Shown here in pieces: positions 62,801 to 64,000 of a stretch of 64,000 nt of DNA. The translations under genes were made by a program, and so were the position numbers. Origin of the DNA: an uncultured Alteromonadaceae bacterium (lineage in GTDB: Bacteria; Pseudomonadota; Gammaproteobacteria; Enterobacterales; Alteromonadaceae). The DNA lies in NCBI GenBank assembly GCA_947494925.1, contig CANLWS010000011.1:124001-188000 (forward strand), written 5' to 3'. The notes under the pieces were generated by a model. That model was not told the DNA's origin, did not search any database, and was given only the letters and a program-made list of their open reading frames with translations. Position 1 is the stretch's first letter; every line of letters starts with the position of its first letter.

Positions 62801-64000
62801 ATGGCAAAACGCAAAACCGCATTTGTATGCTCCGACTGTGGCAGTGAATATCCAAGATGGCAAGGACAATGTAATGATTGCCAGGCTTGGAATACCATCT
62901 CCGAATTTGTAGTAAGTCCTGCCAAGTCTGGCGCTGAGAGAAATTTACGAGGATTTGCCGGGCAGACACTGGCCAAAGTAGAAACCCTGGACAGCATAGA
63001 TTTACAGGCTCTACCTCGCTTTAGCGCAGGTTTCAAAGAGCTTGATCGCGTACTTGGGGGCGGCATAGTGCCCGGGTCAGCAATTTTAATAGGCGGTTCA
63101 CCTGGGGCTGGGAAAAGTACCTTGTTACTTCAGGTAATGTGTCTGCTGGCGCAAAAACGCAGCACCTTGTATGTAACGGGTGAAGAATCCTTGCAGCAGG
63201 TAGCTATGCGTGCTCAACGATTAGCCCTACCTAATGATAAATTGAAATTACTGGCTGAAACCAATGTAGAAACCATTTGTGAACTGGCGCTAGAGCACAA
63301 GCCTGACATTATGGTCATTGACTCCATTCAGGTGATGCACCTGGCGGATGTGCAGTCTGCACCGGGCAGTGTTTCTCAGGTAAGGGAAAGCGCCGCATTT
63401 CTCACAAGATTTGCAAAACAACATCATATCGCCATGTTTATCGTCGGTCATGTGACGAAAGAAGGCAGCCTGGCAGGACCAAAAGTATTAGAACATTGTA
63501 TTGACTGTTCAATGATGCTTGAAGGGGAGAGCGACAGTCGATATAGAACATTGCGTGGCAATAAAAATCGATTCGGTGCCGTCAATGAACTTGGTGTTTT
63601 TGCCATGACAGATAAGGGATTGCGCGAAGTGAGCAACCCATCCGCGATATTTCTGAGTCAAAGCGAAACGCAATCACCCGGCAGCATAGTCATGGTTGTT
63701 TGGGAAGGCACACGTCCACTGCTGGTGGAAATTCAGGCCCTTGTGGATTATTCCCAAATGGCTAACCCCAGACGAGTAGCAGTAGGATTAGAACAAAACA
63801 GACTGGCTATGCTGCTGGCAATTCTGCACCGCCATGGCAATGTGCAGATGAATGACCAGGATGTTTTTGTAAATGTTGTTGGTGGCGTTAAAATTTCCGA
63901 AACCAGTGCAGATTTAGCCTTGTTGCTGGCAATGATTTCCAGCTTCAGGGATGCACTATTAGAAAAAGAGCTGATCGCGTTTGGAGAAGTTGGCCTTGCT
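62801..64000 (+). CDS. radA: DNA repair protein RadA (partial)
   Basis: The first 400 residues are in the window and the rest is cut off at 64000. N-terminal zinc finger (CSDCGSEYPRWQGQCNDCQAW), Walker A GGSPGAGKST, the RadA-specific KNRFG motif (RGNKNRFGAVNELG) and the start of the Lon-like C-terminal domain (QALVDYSQMANPRRVAVGLEQ). RadA is a RecA-like helicase helping recombination intermediates. E. coli RadA is about 460 aa, so roughly 60 residues are missing. Confidence 0.97.
   Translation, partial: MAKRKTAFVCSDCGSEYPRWQGQCNDCQAWNTISEFVVSPAKSGAERNLRGFAGQTLAKVETLDSIDLQALPRFSAGFKELDRVLGGGIVPGSAILIGGSPGAGKSTLLLQVMCLLAQKRSTLYVTGEESLQQVAMRAQRLALPNDKLKLLAETNVETICELALEHKPDIMVIDSIQVMHLADVQSAPGSVSQVRESAAFLTRFAKQHHIAMFIVGHVTKEGSLAGPKVLEHCIDCSMMLEGESDSRYRTLRGNKNRFGAVNELGVFAMTDKGLREVSNPSAIFLSQSETQSPGSIVMVVWEGTRPLLVEIQALVDYSQMANPRRVAVGLEQNRLAMLLAILHRHGNVQMNDQDVFVNVVGGVKISETSADLALLLAMISSFRDALLEKELIAFGEVGLA

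Overview
The window reads as a chromosome segment from a marine gammaproteobacterium of the Alteromonadales (Alteromonadaceae-like). This rests on the rpoE-rseA-rseB-rseC-lepA-lepB-rnc-era-pdxH block, the ygfZ / sdhE-ygfX arrangement, a DUF3081-type small protein, SlyD, the smp/serB pair and RadA, all of gammaproteobacterial type. The assignment is inferred from gene content only.

Two halves differ sharply. About 1-25.9 kb is accessory DNA: AT-rich, gene-sparse, full of short dispersed repeats and transposon debris. Positions 0.3-4.2 kb carry GGGTCAGAGCC palindromes, partly as inverted pairs like REP/BIME elements. Positions 0.4-10.5 kb hold a secreted lectin-like protein, three exported proteins with PEP-CTERM-like tails and a 1351-aa hybrid two-component regulator (propeller sensor, kinase, receiver, AraC). 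Positions 10.7-13.2 kb hold minus-strand genes of unknown function separated by attC-like sites, that is, an integron-cassette cluster with no integrase in the window. An IS110-family element (about 13.3-14.7 kb) lies beside it. Positions 15-19.2 kb hold two GNAT acetyltransferases, an AraC regulator, an IS3-family remnant and a TolB-like lipoprotein followed by another attC-like site. Positions 19.4-25.5 kb hold a membrane protein with eight 12-residue repeats, a secreted alpha/beta hydrolase, a HEPN-like protein and a 724-aa RloC/PrrC-like ATPase-nuclease, the best anti-phage candidate here. At least seven copies of a CGGCCARWAGCGGAC motif and one 74-bp duplication are scattered through this part.

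From about 26 kb on the DNA is compact and core-like. TetR, an MMPL transporter, a LolA-like protein and an outer-membrane protein form an operon behind tandem palindromes that look like the TetR operator. Formaldehyde detoxification (frmA-frmB) runs with an NSS transporter. Then come an OmpA-like barrel, a lone GspH/FimT pseudopilin, nadE-glnB, a 56-aa membrane protein too short for most gene callers, a DUF3750 lipoprotein, slyD, ygfZ, sdhE-ygfX-MaoC, a 897-aa repeat lipoprotein and nadB.

The right end holds the envelope-stress operon rpoE-rseABC behind a sigma-E-like promoter, then lepA-lepB-rnc-era-pdxH-tatD (translation, secretion, RNA processing, PLP synthesis), smp / serB divergently, a lipoprotein S41 peptidase, a small exported protein, an 842-aa protein with two canonical PilZ domains, and radA, which runs off the window.

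No tRNA, rRNA or CRISPR array was recognised.
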